This document shows, one piece after another, positions 37,036 to 48,190 of a stretch of 64,000 bases of DNA. Made by a program: the position numbers and the translations under genes. The notes below the pieces were generated by a model. The model was not told the DNA's origin. It made no database searches and saw nothing but the letters and a program-made list of their open reading frames with translations. This DNA comes from Coleophoma eucalyptorum. Taxonomy: Eukaryota > Ascomycota > Leotiomycetes > Helotiales > Dermateaceae. Positions within the stretch are counted from its first letter, which is position 1. Each line of letters begins with the position of its first letter. The stretch is from positions 248,001 to 312,000 of the forward strand of contig JALRME010000032.1 in assembly GCA_026120035.1 (NCBI GenBank), written 5' to 3'.

Positions 37036-37684
37036 AAAAATGATTTTCCAGCCATTGCAACAAGACCAAGTCCTTCAACCCACACCACTCTCCTAGGCAC
37101 AAGCAGAAGCAGCAGCCTCTCAGCCCTCTTCTACACCATCACCAAACCTCATAGCACCAGCACTGCCACTATTACCAGCACCAAAATTTCGTCTGCCTTA
37201 GCAAGCAAAACTAGTAAACCCACCGTCGCAGCCAACGTAGGCAATTGCGTGTCAAAGGCTGCTACATCGATGCAGAGAACGGTGCTGCTCCCCTCGCCCG
37301 AATTCTCCCGCAGCAACATGTCTTCAAGGGCACGCTCAGGCCCGAGAAATGCGCGAAGACGTGCGAGGTATATAAGTTGTTCGGGCTGGAGTGGGGTAAT
37401 GATTGTGAGTCCCTCCTCTAACTCAATCTTTTTCTTCTATCTCTTTGCTTTTATCTTTGTAGCTATGAGGTCGTAGTTAGTTGAGTGAGGTAATTAGTAA
37501 GTGGTGGGGAATTGTGCTGATGTGGGTCTTGTGGGCAGGTTATTGTGGCAACAAAGCTGCAGCTACCAAGGATCTCGATCCTGTCCAGGCGCATTGTGAC
37601 TTCCCCTGCGATGGGGATCCAAGCCAGATCTGTAGTGGTTCTTGGAGATTGAGTTTGTATAAGTTGGAGGAGCGGGGAGCTTGA
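37036..37684 (+). pseudogene. WSC-domain gene remnant with apparent frameshift
   Basis: From 37257 a complete WSC domain can be read: GCYIDAENGAAPLARILP, EKCAKTCEVY, then across a 134 bp intron (37405-37538) to CYCGNKAAAT, FPCDGDPSQICSG and a stop. All eight cysteines are present. Upstream, a Ser/Thr-rich stretch ending in PTVAANVGN, which usually precedes GCY in such proteins, lies in a different register. The join needs one base more than is present near 37255. No start codon or signal peptide was found upstream. WSC domains bind wall carbohydrate in secreted or sensor proteins. I call it a decayed gene. A 44 bp intron (37213-37256) or a sequencing error could instead rescue it. Confidence 0.55.
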
Positions 37685-37930
37685 GCTCAAAGCCCTTGTG
37701 GCTCTGAGGCTTGTTCTGGCCTCTGGATAATATTCGATATTTGGGACTGCTAGTATCATCGATTGCAAGTCACAACTAATTTTAAGCTTCCAATAGAGCA
37801 CGTTAGAAATATAGCAGTGTATAATCCAGATATTCCTACCTCATCTCAAGTAACAGAAAGGCACCTGGCAGGAAAACATCTCTTATTTCTAAACATCATG
37901 CCTCACGGACTGTAGTTAGGTTACACCAGA

Positions 37931-38839
37931 TCAAAGCTTTGCATCGCCTTTGATGACATCCCTCAACAAAGTCAAAGCCTCAACCGCAAAGGCGACCATA
38001 TTCGCCTCTCTATCACCACCCAAGCCGGTAGAAAGCTCCTTCTTGAACGCTCCCTTCTCGCTTACTACAGCCAGAGCCACATAGCCTCTTCAACCAGAGG
38101 GGCAACTCGTTAGCAAAAGGTTATCCAGAGATATATGCATAGCTTGCAAGAGATCAGACAAGAGCGAAGAGCAGACTTACGGGGTTCTGTTCGGCGTATC
38201 ACCACCTGTGGGACCAGCAGTGCCGCTCTCGGAAACGCAATAAGTACTGCCAAGCTTGGTGCGAGTATTGCTAGCCAACCCAGCTACAATATCGGTCGTT
38301 GGCCCGCGGTAATCCTTGTAGTCAGCTTCTGTCCAGCCAGCTTGAGGGGAGATAGATTAGTGCATATCAATAACTCGGGAGTATAAGGGAAATACCATAT
38401 TCTACGCGAGACTCTAACGTATATACCTAGATGGGTATCGTCAGTACAGTTGATAACTTATGATACCTCCCGGTATCTCGAGGGAGAGACAGACCGTCAA
38501 GCCACCACGATAAAATGTACTAGCCCCAGCCTGCGCAATGAGTGCAGCAGAGATCAATCCACCTGCAGCCTATAGAATATCATTAACCCCAAACTTCTAA
38601 CACCATGAATAATAGAAAGCAAGTTTCCATAGCTTTGTTAAGTTCACGCGAGCAAAGGGTGGAGGGAAAGCCAAAGCAAAGTAAAACAAGCCCTCAAACC
38701 CCTTTGTTTCTGCAACGGCTGGCAGAAGAGACAGAAGACTTACAGTCTCAGCAATGGAAACCGTCTCTTTCTTCTCCCTCAACAGCTTAGCCACCTCGGC
38801 AGCAATGGGGCGGATCTGCGCTGGTGGGAATTCTGCCAT
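37931..38839 (-). CDS. CinA C-terminal/PncC-type NMN amidase
   Basis: Five exons fit: 38839-38744, 38569-38495, 38426-38396, 38340-38181 and 38087-37931, for 172 residues, the size of a stand-alone CinA_C domain. Motifs are SIAETAAGGLISAAL, ASTFYRGGLT, the STYCVSESGTAGPTGG active-site region, and a final GYVALAVVSEKG. Bacterial PncC deamidates nicotinamide mononucleotide in NAD recycling. The fungal role is inferred. Introns are varied (174, 68, 55 and 93 bp), and the second has a weak GTCTGT donor. The reading frame stays open upstream to an ATG at 39112, adding 91 mostly basic, Ser/Arg/His-rich residues. This could be a mitochondrial leader. Confidence 0.83.
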
Positions 38840-39780
38840 TTTGCGTTGGTTGGTTGCTTCCGAGAAGTGCCGCCTTTGTAGATGTTGGTTTGGGGGGAAC
38901 CGATGTGTTTCCGCAATCTTTCTTGCTCGTTGCTGTGGATGAGCTGTAGTAAGAGGAGAGTGGATAATGTTTGCAATTGACTTTGGTCTTTGTCTTGATC
39001 CTGTGTTTGTGATCTGGGTATTTATACTCAGAGATCGGATGAGACGGCGGTAGTGATGATGATAGTGAGGGGTGATTTGGCGACGGATTGCAGCCGATGG
39101 TGCGGTGAACATCAATATCTAAGCAAAGCACAATGCGGTGGTCCGTTATAGACAAATATGGGCCCTAGATTAGAGAGGAGTTTTGTTTGAAGACCTCCAC
39201 TGCATCTATTTGCTGGATGATTGGTTGCTTTGATTTGCAATGCGATGGAGTTCCGTCATACTCTGGATACTGTACTGCTCGGCTCCGCTGAGCGTTTGTC
39301 AGCTGTTAGCCGAAGAAGGGAAAAGGGAGCATTCGTGGTTTAGCCATAGACGGTGTACAGGTAGTGAGTTTGCATGGCAGTGGGAACATCAATAGTTGCT
39401 AGTTTGTGTATTCTCAATACACGAGTTGAACGAGGATTTGTAAAGATGAAGGCCGGCTCAGGACCGACATTCAAAGAATCATCGGAAACGCATTCTAAGT
39501 AGGTGAATTTGCCGTTTGTTACAATTTATGTATAGAATTAAGGAAAAACAGCTTATCTGCTTATAAGGCTGGAGACATATTAGCAAACTCATGGTGATCA
39601 AATAATGCTTTGCTTGATTGACAGCCATAAAAATTTTCATTTAAGCATCAATTATTCTGAATCAGTGATTCGTATGCCTTGCGATCCATCCTCAATCTTA
39701 ACCATCAACACCAATACTTCCACTTACCTTAACACTCATTCTCCCATTCAAGTATTTTGAACTGTCCAGCCATCGTGGTG
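38840..39780. other. Intergenic with possible 5' extension of PncC-like gene
   Basis: 38840-39112 is open in the minus-strand frame of the PncC-like gene (see that entry). The rest, to 39780, is AT-rich with no further gene. Confidence 0.45.
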
Positions 39781-40494
39781 ATGGAAACCTGTCCCGACAC
39801 ACATAGCTTCCGGCGACGAGCTCACAAATCCTCAGGAGATAGTAGAGGCTCCCCAAGCTTTCCAAACTACAGAGGCCCTCAGGAACTCACTCTGGGACAT
39901 CAAATAAGGTCTACGGACCACATGGACAGAATCAATCTCACATGTGCCACTCGGAAACTCTATCGCCAACTCGAGAAATCAATCAAGATCTACGAGGACT
40001 TTCTTAAGGCATTTGACGCTGATGTTTCTAAGATCCGAAAATATGCCGACGAACGTATGATGGAACAGCTTTGGTTTCTCAAGGTGGAAGGAAAGCCAGA
40101 CCGGGGAGGGCTGGTGGAAGATGGCGTTAGTGGCACTATGGCGAAGATGATGGAGACGGGATCACTATTGGTCGAATGTTTGTGCGATGTACGAAGATCC
40201 AACTCGGATGAATACACTCATGGAACTCTCAAGGAACAAAGGCAGGTCGAAAAGTCACGTCGCCTCTACAAACAGATTGGGTTTGCAGGTGATCAGATCT
40301 TGGATCTGCTGCATTTATCCGTTAAAAGCGAGGAATATTGTAAGGAGCTGGTGTCAGAGATGCAAAGGTTGAAAGTCTTGGTGGAGCCATGTGACAAGGC
40401 GTACTCCTGTAACAATGCCACAGACAGTAATACAACCGGCTGGTACTCTTCGAGCGCGGATAACAGTCCAGAAGACCAATGGTATGTCATTTGA
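39781..40494 (+). CDS. Unknown helical protein
   Basis: A single intronless frame from ATG 39781 encodes 237 residues. A GTG or TTG slightly upstream is not needed. After a short basic N-terminus (RRRAHKSSGDSRGS), nearly the whole chain is predicted by eye to be helical and charged: KLYRQLEKSIKIYEDFLKAF, QVEKSRRLYKQIGFAGDQIL and YCKELVSEMQRLKVLV, suggestive of a coiled-coil bundle. The tail is Asn/Ser-rich. No signal peptide, membrane segment or catalytic motif is seen, and I recognise no family. Its coding nature rests on frame length and amino-acid balance only. Confidence 0.55.
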   Translation: METCPDTHSFRRRAHKSSGDSRGSPSFPNYRGPQELTLGHQIRSTDHMDRINLTCATRKLYRQLEKSIKIYEDFLKAFDADVSKIRKYADERMMEQLWFLKVEGKPDRGGLVEDGVSGTMAKMMETGSLLVECLCDVRRSNSDEYTHGTLKEQRQVEKSRRLYKQIGFAGDQILDLLHLSVKSEEYCKELVSEMQRLKVLVEPCDKAYSCNNATDSNTTGWYSSSADNSPEDQWYVI

Positions 40495-41555
40495 AGTTCT
40501 CCACCCTAACAAGTACTGACCAGTTAGAAGAGCACAATGAGAACGAGGTGTAGTAGGCTCGGCGTTGGGTTTAGATTCTGGAAATGTTGCGGCCGAAGTA
40601 TACGTTTGTAAAGTGGCAGAGAATTTTCGTTTCGCGGGGCAATTGGTTGTGAATATACTTGGGACAAGGGATTGAAAATCATCCTTCTGGCGTTTACTAG
40701 ATACGTCATGAAATATCCCCCAATATTAGCAGTATCCTTGCCTCATAGATGAAGAAGAAATAAATGTGCCACATACCACAAAAGGAAAATGGGTGAAGCG
40801 TCGTCCTCAACAGAGTAATCGGAATCGAATTGTACTCATCTCCTAATCACCAAAAGGCGATCAGAAGACCAGCACGCCACGTATTGCACTAAAGTGTCAT
40901 ACCCGCAGGCACACACGATCTTCGCAACGGCTCTCCCATAGGGACGACCAATCTGCAGCCCTTTTCTGCCGCAGCATATATAGGGAGAGATGGAAGCCCT
41001 GCTTTTCTGATGCCAATTGCAGACGTGAAAGATCACGCCAAACCGTCACCGGTAGACCTAGTCACCACGCTCCTCCGAGGAAGAGGTGGGACGCGAGGTT
41101 GGTTTGAAGATTACTCCGAATTTCTCATATGCATATAGGGTTCGAACACTGCGGGAAGCAGTGTTCTTGGCAGATCTGTGGATGAGACAGGATCCATCTG
41201 TTTGTAGCATAGAAACATGGCGTTGAAGAGGACGACGCTTGAAGAGAAAAGAAGAAAAGACGAGCTCGACAAAAATATTTGAAGCTCTTCTTCGGTTCGG
41301 TGACTCGAATTTTAGCGCTAGCCGCCTCTAAGCGAGGCTTCCCCGCGAGACTAAACTCGGGATGACGGATCATTGATCTTCCATCTGCGTCATTTGCATT
41401 GCTGGCTTGGCTGTCGAGGCTGTGTAAGGACCGAAGGCAATTTATGCGCGTTGATTCTCGTTGACTCTCCTCATCTTTTCAAACGATCTTCGGAGCTCTT
41501 TTAAAGTTCTTTTCAGAACCTCATACAGACTCGCACAAGATCAGTGAAATCAAAG
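40495..41555. other. Intergenic
   Basis: About 1.06 kb with no supportable gene. The right end (41.4-41.55 kb) is pyrimidine-rich, as fungal leaders often are, and likely carries the promoter of the zinc-ribbon gene. Confidence 0.55.
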
Positions 41556-42086
41556 ATGTGTATTGTTTTTACTTGCGGAGAGCACGGTAGGTCGATCACC
41601 CTTCACCGGTCCGATAAACTTACGATGAATCGCGTAACTAACATTTGATGAAGAATTCTCCAAGCAGCTTCAGGGCTACGAGAGTGTAGTATGCCAGTGC
41701 CATAACTGCGTAAGCAATTGTTCTCTTTTCAATCACCGGCCATAAGCCAGAGACTTTAAAGCGCTTCAAAACTCGATTTGAACTTCACAGCTAACACTGC
41801 TCAGGGCAACTTCTCCGGGAGAGTCATAAAACGGCATCCTTGGTTTACCTTCTGCTTTGTTCCTGTAATACCGTTGAGTATTCACGGCTATGAAGATATC
41901 GTCTGCAACATCTGCAACTTCGCGCAACCGCTCCAAAACCGACAAGATGTGATTGCGCAAATGAACGGGGGAGGAGGACCACCGCAAGGTCATCAGTTAC
42001 AACAAGGGCCTCCGCAAGGCTGGGGAGGCCACCCACCTGGTCCGCAGGGACCGCCAAAACAGCAGAATAATATGCAGTATGGATGA
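41556..42086 (+). CDS. Small zinc-ribbon protein
   Basis: Three exons (41556-41586, 41654-41709 and 41805-42086; introns 67 and 95 bp) give 122 residues. Two Cys pairs, CQCHNC and CNIC, flank a hydrophobic block (HPWFTFCFVPVIPLSIHGY). This matches the fungal zinc_ribbon_15-type proteins that are often mislabelled as rhodopsin family. The C-terminus is Gly/Pro/Gln-rich (GGGGPPQGHQLQQGPPQG). The start MCIVFTCGEH is characteristic. The hydrophobic block may dip into a membrane. Function is unknown. Confidence 0.78.
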
Positions 42087-44662
42087 TTTCCGGAATCTGA
42101 GGTTCAAGGCGATTCATAAACTTCGGGGAAACGGCGGTGACGATGCACAATGGCGGTCTTTGGGATTCGGATAGTGGGTAAAGGGGGGAGCGTGAATTGG
42201 GTGTATACATTGGACAAGCGAAAGGAGTTCTTGAGGTTGTTTTGGTGATGAGCTACTCTTAATACGTGGAGTCATACAGACTGCTATATTGTCTGTACCT
42301 TCCATCCATTCCGTTCAGGTTTCTTGGCGATATTCGCTTGACCTCGGTCCACTACCGAAATTGAAGAACAGTGTATAAGCTTTGGAGAGACATAGCAATG
42401 ACGAAGGTGAATATGTTTCTGCGTAATTAGGTGCCTCGAGAAGATCTTGGACTTGGTCGAAGTTGTTTCTGATTTCGCTCGAGGGACTGCGGTATCAGTG
42501 ATTTGATTGTTTGTGACGGCCCGCGAACGCAGGCAAAGAAATTTTCTGCTTCAGATCACATATATTTTCCCCACCCCTTGACAAGATTTTCGATGTAAGC
42601 TTATCGTATCCGCAAAGCCTGTGCTTGTAAAATTCCATCAGGGTCTACCCACCGTAGGGAACTGACGCGACTAGTGGCATGGAAGTTAGCGACACCATAA
42701 AAAAATCGAAGCATGTACACACGAATATGCATCGGAGTCATGCAAGGAGAGCTGAACTTTTCGCGCCCTCTACTCCCTTGTCTACAAAGGGGGGCTGGAA
42801 AGACGAGAGAGAAAACGGAGAAGGGGAAGTTGAGGAGAAGCAAGAAGAAAATTTTCATGAATAAGTCATGGGTCTGGACAGATCAGCAAGAAAAAAGGGA
42901 TCGTACATGCGTGCGTACTTGGATAAGGAATAGGAGCTGGTGAGTGGTGGTACCGTCGATCAGGATCAGGATGAACGGGGTTTGGGGGAAAGTTTAGCAT
43001 GTGGGGGGAGGGGAGGGTTAGGAAAGCCACAGAATTGAGGAAAAGTAATTTTGTAGGCAAAGAGAGTTTGATAAGGCAGAGAGGTGTACTATAGATTTGT
43101 AGCACACTTAATGGTGGAATGGACGTCGGTTGCCTCTAGCCGATGAAAAAGTGCCGGAATCGAGCGATGCTCTTGATAAGTGTCTTTGTATATCATCTGA
43201 ATGAAAAATTCAAAGCACGAAAGCCTGTCACAAACACGTCATACTCTACAATCCCGTGCCTCTGTTCTACTGCATTGTAGACAAACTACCCTGTCTGCCT
43301 GTCTGCCTGTCTCCCCGCGAGCAGCGGGAGTCGCCAGTGCTGTCTTTGAGTTTGGCACGAAACTGCGATAAGGAGTAGCAGATATTCCGATAGCGTTGCC
43401 ATTGGTTGGTTATAGATTAGGTGGTTACAACTCAGTGGCTAAAATTTAGTAATTATGGTTTAGTGATTGTATTTTAGTATAGTTCCAGCATCGACGCGGT
43501 AGCCTCTACTGCTTTCATTATTGAGGCTTGAATCAAGTCGCTTTGGCTAGCATGTGCGACGGCAAGGTGGCCGACGGCGCGCAAGAGTAGCAAGTACCAT
43601 GGGTTCAAGCGATGTCGGACATTTAAATTGCTTGACTGCGGGATGTACAAGGAAAAGAAAGACGGTAGCGTGACAGCATCAAATCTGGAGGTTGAGCTGC
43701 CCTGCTCGCCAAAGCATTTCTCTCTCTTATCTCTATCTCGCTCGCTTTCTCCACCTAAATCCATTGCTGACAGCCAGTTGGACAAAGAAACACCATATCG
43801 CAGCTCGGGGTTTGATGCCTGAGTCGTAAGAAATATAGAAGAGCTTGCAGCAGAATAGCCATCTTCTTAGTTAACCAGTTTGTTCGGTCGGCTGTTTCTT
43901 TATCGTTGAAGCGACGAACGAGGCGCACAGAGCATTTCCGGCTCTTATCAGCAGCGCACACCAATCAGAACCCTCAAAACATTGACTTTCAAGGTCGACA
44001 CTAGCGTACGGCAGCGATTGCAGGGATTGTGCGTCATATGCTGGAGAAGTTATTACGAGAAAGTCGAAGCTCCATCTTTCGCTCGTCTCTTATCTTTGGA
44101 AAGCTTCATGTCATATCGCAGCTCTTGCACCGTACCACAGACTTCTTCCACCAGCACGCCATGTCAGAGCCCAGCCTGCCCTCCTCCCCTGTGCGCCTTT
44201 CCTGTGCGTTTGTATGCACGCGCGCGCACATATCTCCAAAGCAATGGGAAAACTCTGAAGGTGCTGGACTGGCCTGGTGGTCCACTAGACCCTGGCTAAG
44301 TTGAGGTAGCCCTACATTCTCACACAAATGCCATGCCATGCAATGCCATTCCTCCGATTTGCTCTGCTCCCGGTCGCCTCTTTCCTGTCGTTCGAGGCCT
44401 CACATGCGTACGTAGCTGCCATTGGTCACGATAGAGATAGATAGATCTGCTTTCTCCTACCCAGAGCAAGCACTGGAGCTCCGATTGTCAGACCCTGCTA
44501 TATTTATATAGCCTCGCATGTCCCTCAAAATTCTGCCTTGCGTCACGTCGCTACCCATCCTCAGATCCTCTTCGCAACTCTTGTCTAGAGCATCAGAAGC
44601 GGGAAGCTGTGAGTCTTTCTCCCTGCTACAATTTCAGTGAGCCACCCGCAGACTTCTTCACG
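42087..44662. other. Long gene-poor stretch, dur3 upstream region
   Basis: About 2.6 kb with no supportable gene. It contains an octamer repeat (CTGTCTGC x2 plus a variant) at 43291-43314 and, at its right end, GATA sites and the dur3 leader. Confidence 0.55.
44429..44444 (+). promoter_or_regulatory. Triple GATA cluster upstream of dur3
   Basis: Three consecutive HGATAR matches (CGATAG, AGATAG, AGATAG) lie about 220-235 bp upstream of the dur3 ATG. Clustered sites of this kind are typical AreA/NIT2 targets and fit nitrogen repression of a urea transporter. Confidence 0.5.
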
Positions 44663-47005
44663 ATGTCTATTGCTCCTCCACTCAATGTGGGGTGGGGATA
44701 TGGGATCGTGCTCGGTCTTGGAGCACTCTTTGCCCTTGGAATGGTAAGCTCTCTCGCGATAAATGTACCTTGCGACAAATGCTTATCAACCTTCCAGATT
44801 CTTGTCACATGGATCCTCAAGCGCTACAACCATGAACTCCAAACTTCAGAAATGTTCAGCACGGCTGGCAGAACAGTCAAGTCGGGCTTGGTCGCTTCGG
44901 CTGTCGTATCGTCCTGGACCTGGGCCGCCACTCTGCTGCAGTCCTCCGGTGTTGCCTACAAGTATGGTGTATCGGGTCCATTCTGGTATGCGAGCGGTGC
45001 CACGGTTCAGATCTTGCTCTTTGCAACCATTGCGATTGAGTTGAAGAGAAGAGCTCCGAATGCGCATGTAAGCCGGGCGAGCGAGACGTGCACAAGGAAT
45101 CGATACTGATATATATCTAGACTTTCCTCGAAGTTATTCGAGCTCGATATGGCACTCCCGCCCACGTCGTCTTTATCGTCTTTGGCTTGATGACCAATAT
45201 CCTAGTCACGGCCATGTTACTAGCTGGTGGCTCGGCAGTCGTGACCTCTTTAACCGGAATGCCAACCGTAGCTGCTATTTTCTTACTTCCATTGGGTGTT
45301 GTGTTGTATACCATGTTTGGAGGCATCAAGGCTACCTTCTTGACCGATTGGGTATGCCTGTTTGCTGAAGTGTTTGAGTCAAGGCCGCTAACCAGTAGCA
45401 GGTTCATACCTTCATTCTGCTTATCATTATCCTCATCTTCTCATTCTCAGCCTACGCCACGAACAAAGACTTGGGATCTCCAGGAGCTGTCTTTGACCTT
45501 CTGGTTAAGGCTGCTGCTGATCACCCAGTGTCAGGGAATTCAGGTGGAAGCTACTTGACCATGCGTTCCAAGGAGGGTGCCATCTTTTTTGTGATCAATA
45601 TCGTTGGTAATTTTGGAACGTAAGTATATCGTAAGAAAGTCAAGAAATCCTAGCTAACAATAATAGCGTCTTCCTCGATAACGGTTACTACAACAAGGCT
45701 ATTGCTGCATCTCCAGTGCATGCTCTTCCAGGTTATATCATGGGCGGAATCTCCTGGTTCGCAATTCCATGGCTCTGTGCTACAACCATGGGCCTTGCAG
45801 CTCTAGCTCTTGAAGGCCACCCATCGTTCCCTACCTTTCCTAACCGCATGGATGCCGCCGATGTATCGGCAGGTCTTGTACTCCCATATGCGGCAGTCGC
45901 ACTGCTTGGAAAGGGCGGAGCCGTCGCCACTCTCTTGATCGTCTTCATGGCTGTCACATCTGCTTCCTCAGCAGAACTGATCGCCGTGTCTTCTATCTTC
46001 ACTTACGATATCTACCAGACATACTTCAAGCCAGAGGCCTCCGGAAAGCGCCTTATTTACATGTCTCATGCAATGGTTATTGGGTTTGGTCTCTTTATGG
46101 CCGCCTTTTCAGTTGGTCTGTACTATGCTGGTATTAGCATGGGATATCTATATCTGATGATGGGTGTTATTATCTCCTCGGCCGTCATCCCAGCAACACT
46201 CACACTGATGTGGGCTGGACAAAACAAGTGGACAGCAACCCTCACCCCGCCACTTGGACTCTGCTGTTCCTTGATCGCTTGGCTCGTTACAGCCAAAAAG
46301 ACTTGTGGTTCTCTTGACGTGGCTTGCACCGGGAGCAATAACCCTATGCTCGCAGGAAATGTTGTGGCCCTATTATCACCTCTAATCTTTGTTCCTATCC
46401 TCACATTGGTCTTTAAATTGGACCACTACGATTGGAAAACTATGGCTATGATCCGTCGTGCTGATGATAAGGATATGGCCGATGCTGCACATATCGATCT
46501 CGAGCTCGTACCAGGAGAGCATCGGGAGTCAGCAGCTGAGGCACAAAGCGAAGCCCTGAAATTACTCCGCGCTTCCAAGATTGCAAAGACGATGACTGTA
46601 GTCTTGACACTTTCGTTACTCGTCCTCTGGCCCATGCCCATGTATGTAAACCCAAGCAAGTCCTCTGTTAACCTCTTACTAACCCACTCCCACAGGTACG
46701 GCTCAGGCTATATCTTCTCCAAAAAATTCTTTACTGGCTGGGTTGTCGTGGGCATCCTGTGGCTCTTCGGTTCATTGTTCTGTGTTGGTCTTTTCCCACT
46801 CTGGGAAGGTAGGATGGCCATGGCCGAGACAGTCAAGTCTATCTGGCTCGATGTCACAGGCAAGCAGCATCCAAGCACATATCACAACGCTCAAGCGACC
46901 TTTGTCGATGCTACAGAGACGGAGGGTAAAACCGTTAGTGGTTCTGACACTCCTCCGGTTGAGGGAAAGAGTACCGTGGTGAACGAAAAGGCTGGTGACA
47001 TGTAA
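44663..47005 (+). CDS. dur3: Dur3-type urea/H+ symporter
   Basis: Six exons fit: 44663-44743, 44798-45067, 45121-45351, 45402-45619, 45667-46641 and 46696-47005, for 694 residues, the usual Dur3 length. The chain is a polytopic sodium:solute-symporter-fold protein (about 15 helices). Landmarks are the [20 protein letters not shown] start, [45 protein letters not shown] and [16 protein letters not shown] hydrophilic tail contains Glu/Thr. Dur3 imports urea at the plasma membrane when nitrogen is scarce. The first intron (54 bp) is stop-free and keeps frame, so retention would insert 18 residues in an early helix. Urease lies 31 kb to the left. Confidence 0.95.
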
Positions 47006-48190
47006 ACGGAACCTGGTCTCAAGAAATGAAGCATTGTTTTGGTTTTGAACAAAAGAGGGTTTGGGATACAAGGTCGGAGGTCGGCTCCGGTTGTTTTTGT
47101 TGACTCCAACTGTTTTCATGATACCACTATCGTTGACAGCAATAATTTCAGTGTTAAAGGTAATCCTTTTGGCCTATCTCATTGCTCCATGTGATGGTGC
47201 AGCTGTGCCTTTGAAATTCTGGATGCTTCAAGTCTCTACACTCTGGGCATTGTTCATCCCCTAAAAACGTGCTTACAGCTCTGCTGCAACTGCCGAACAT
47301 GTTCTCCATGGTATTCCGATACGAACCGTTATGGACGTCGAATCCACAGGATTCCACATTTCTCCCAAATATAAGCCTGGGCAATGGGTAATCCGAACGG
47401 AATAATTGGCGATAGACACACTTAAGAGAGGAAGCTTTTGTGGGGTAGCTGTAACACCTACTTACCGCATGATCGCAGCCTCAGCCAGTCGCAGCCCATC
47501 TAGTTCGGCTCCCAAAAGGGCAGAAGTCGGCGAATGGCGGCCGACGTTAGCTACTGCCGAGATTCCCGAAAAGGAGAACTTTTCCATCTCCTGACCTCGT
47601 CTCGTCTCTCCGTCCAAACCTTCAACAAACGCTTGTTCAAGCCTACTTGACTCTTGCAAAACGAATGAGGGTCTTTGCAATGGTCATCTGACTTTACTTT
47701 CCCACTTCCTTCACTCTACCACTCTTTCGTTTTTGGAACCCCGAGGAAGAAAAGGCACTACTACAACGAAACCTTGCTTGCGGAGATTCACACCTTATAT
47801 ATCATCGCCCTTCACTCAATACCCCGCGAAAAGCGACGGCAACCCCAGATCTAGCAATCTTCTTTCTTTGCTTCACCTTCACTGCTTATACTTTTGCCCC
47901 GTGCTTTTTATTTTCGCTTCTGTCCGGTCTGCTTCTCCGCATTTTGCTTTTCTCCCATCACGCTAGCGGGACACGGAGCAGTAAGGGGAGGGCGTATCTC
48001 TGAAAATTACCCTCCGCAGTTACTGGGCCCTACCTTACCTGCCATACCAATTCTGTCTGTGTTGCAGTACATGCGTTATGTTATTTCTGTTCTGAGATGA
48101 TCGAGCAGAGAACCTGCCTCTCTTTGGCACCGGAGGAAGATAGTCGTTGAATACCCTACTGGCAAGCAGGCTAGCTACGTCCGAGGAGGC
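47006..48190. other. Intergenic, regulator upstream region
   Basis: About 1.2 kb. The right part (47.6-48.1 kb) is pyrimidine-rich, consistent with a promoter and leader for the Zn2Cys6 gene. No gene was supported. Confidence 0.5.

Noticed and set aside
41139..41155. GGTTCGAAC-like string resembling a tRNA T-loop
   Set aside because: The flanks do not form the T-stem or an acceptor stem, and no A/B box spacing was found.
43474..43785. 103-codon minus frame upstream of dur3
   Set aside because: Low-complexity, no motif, and overlapped by plus frames of similar length.
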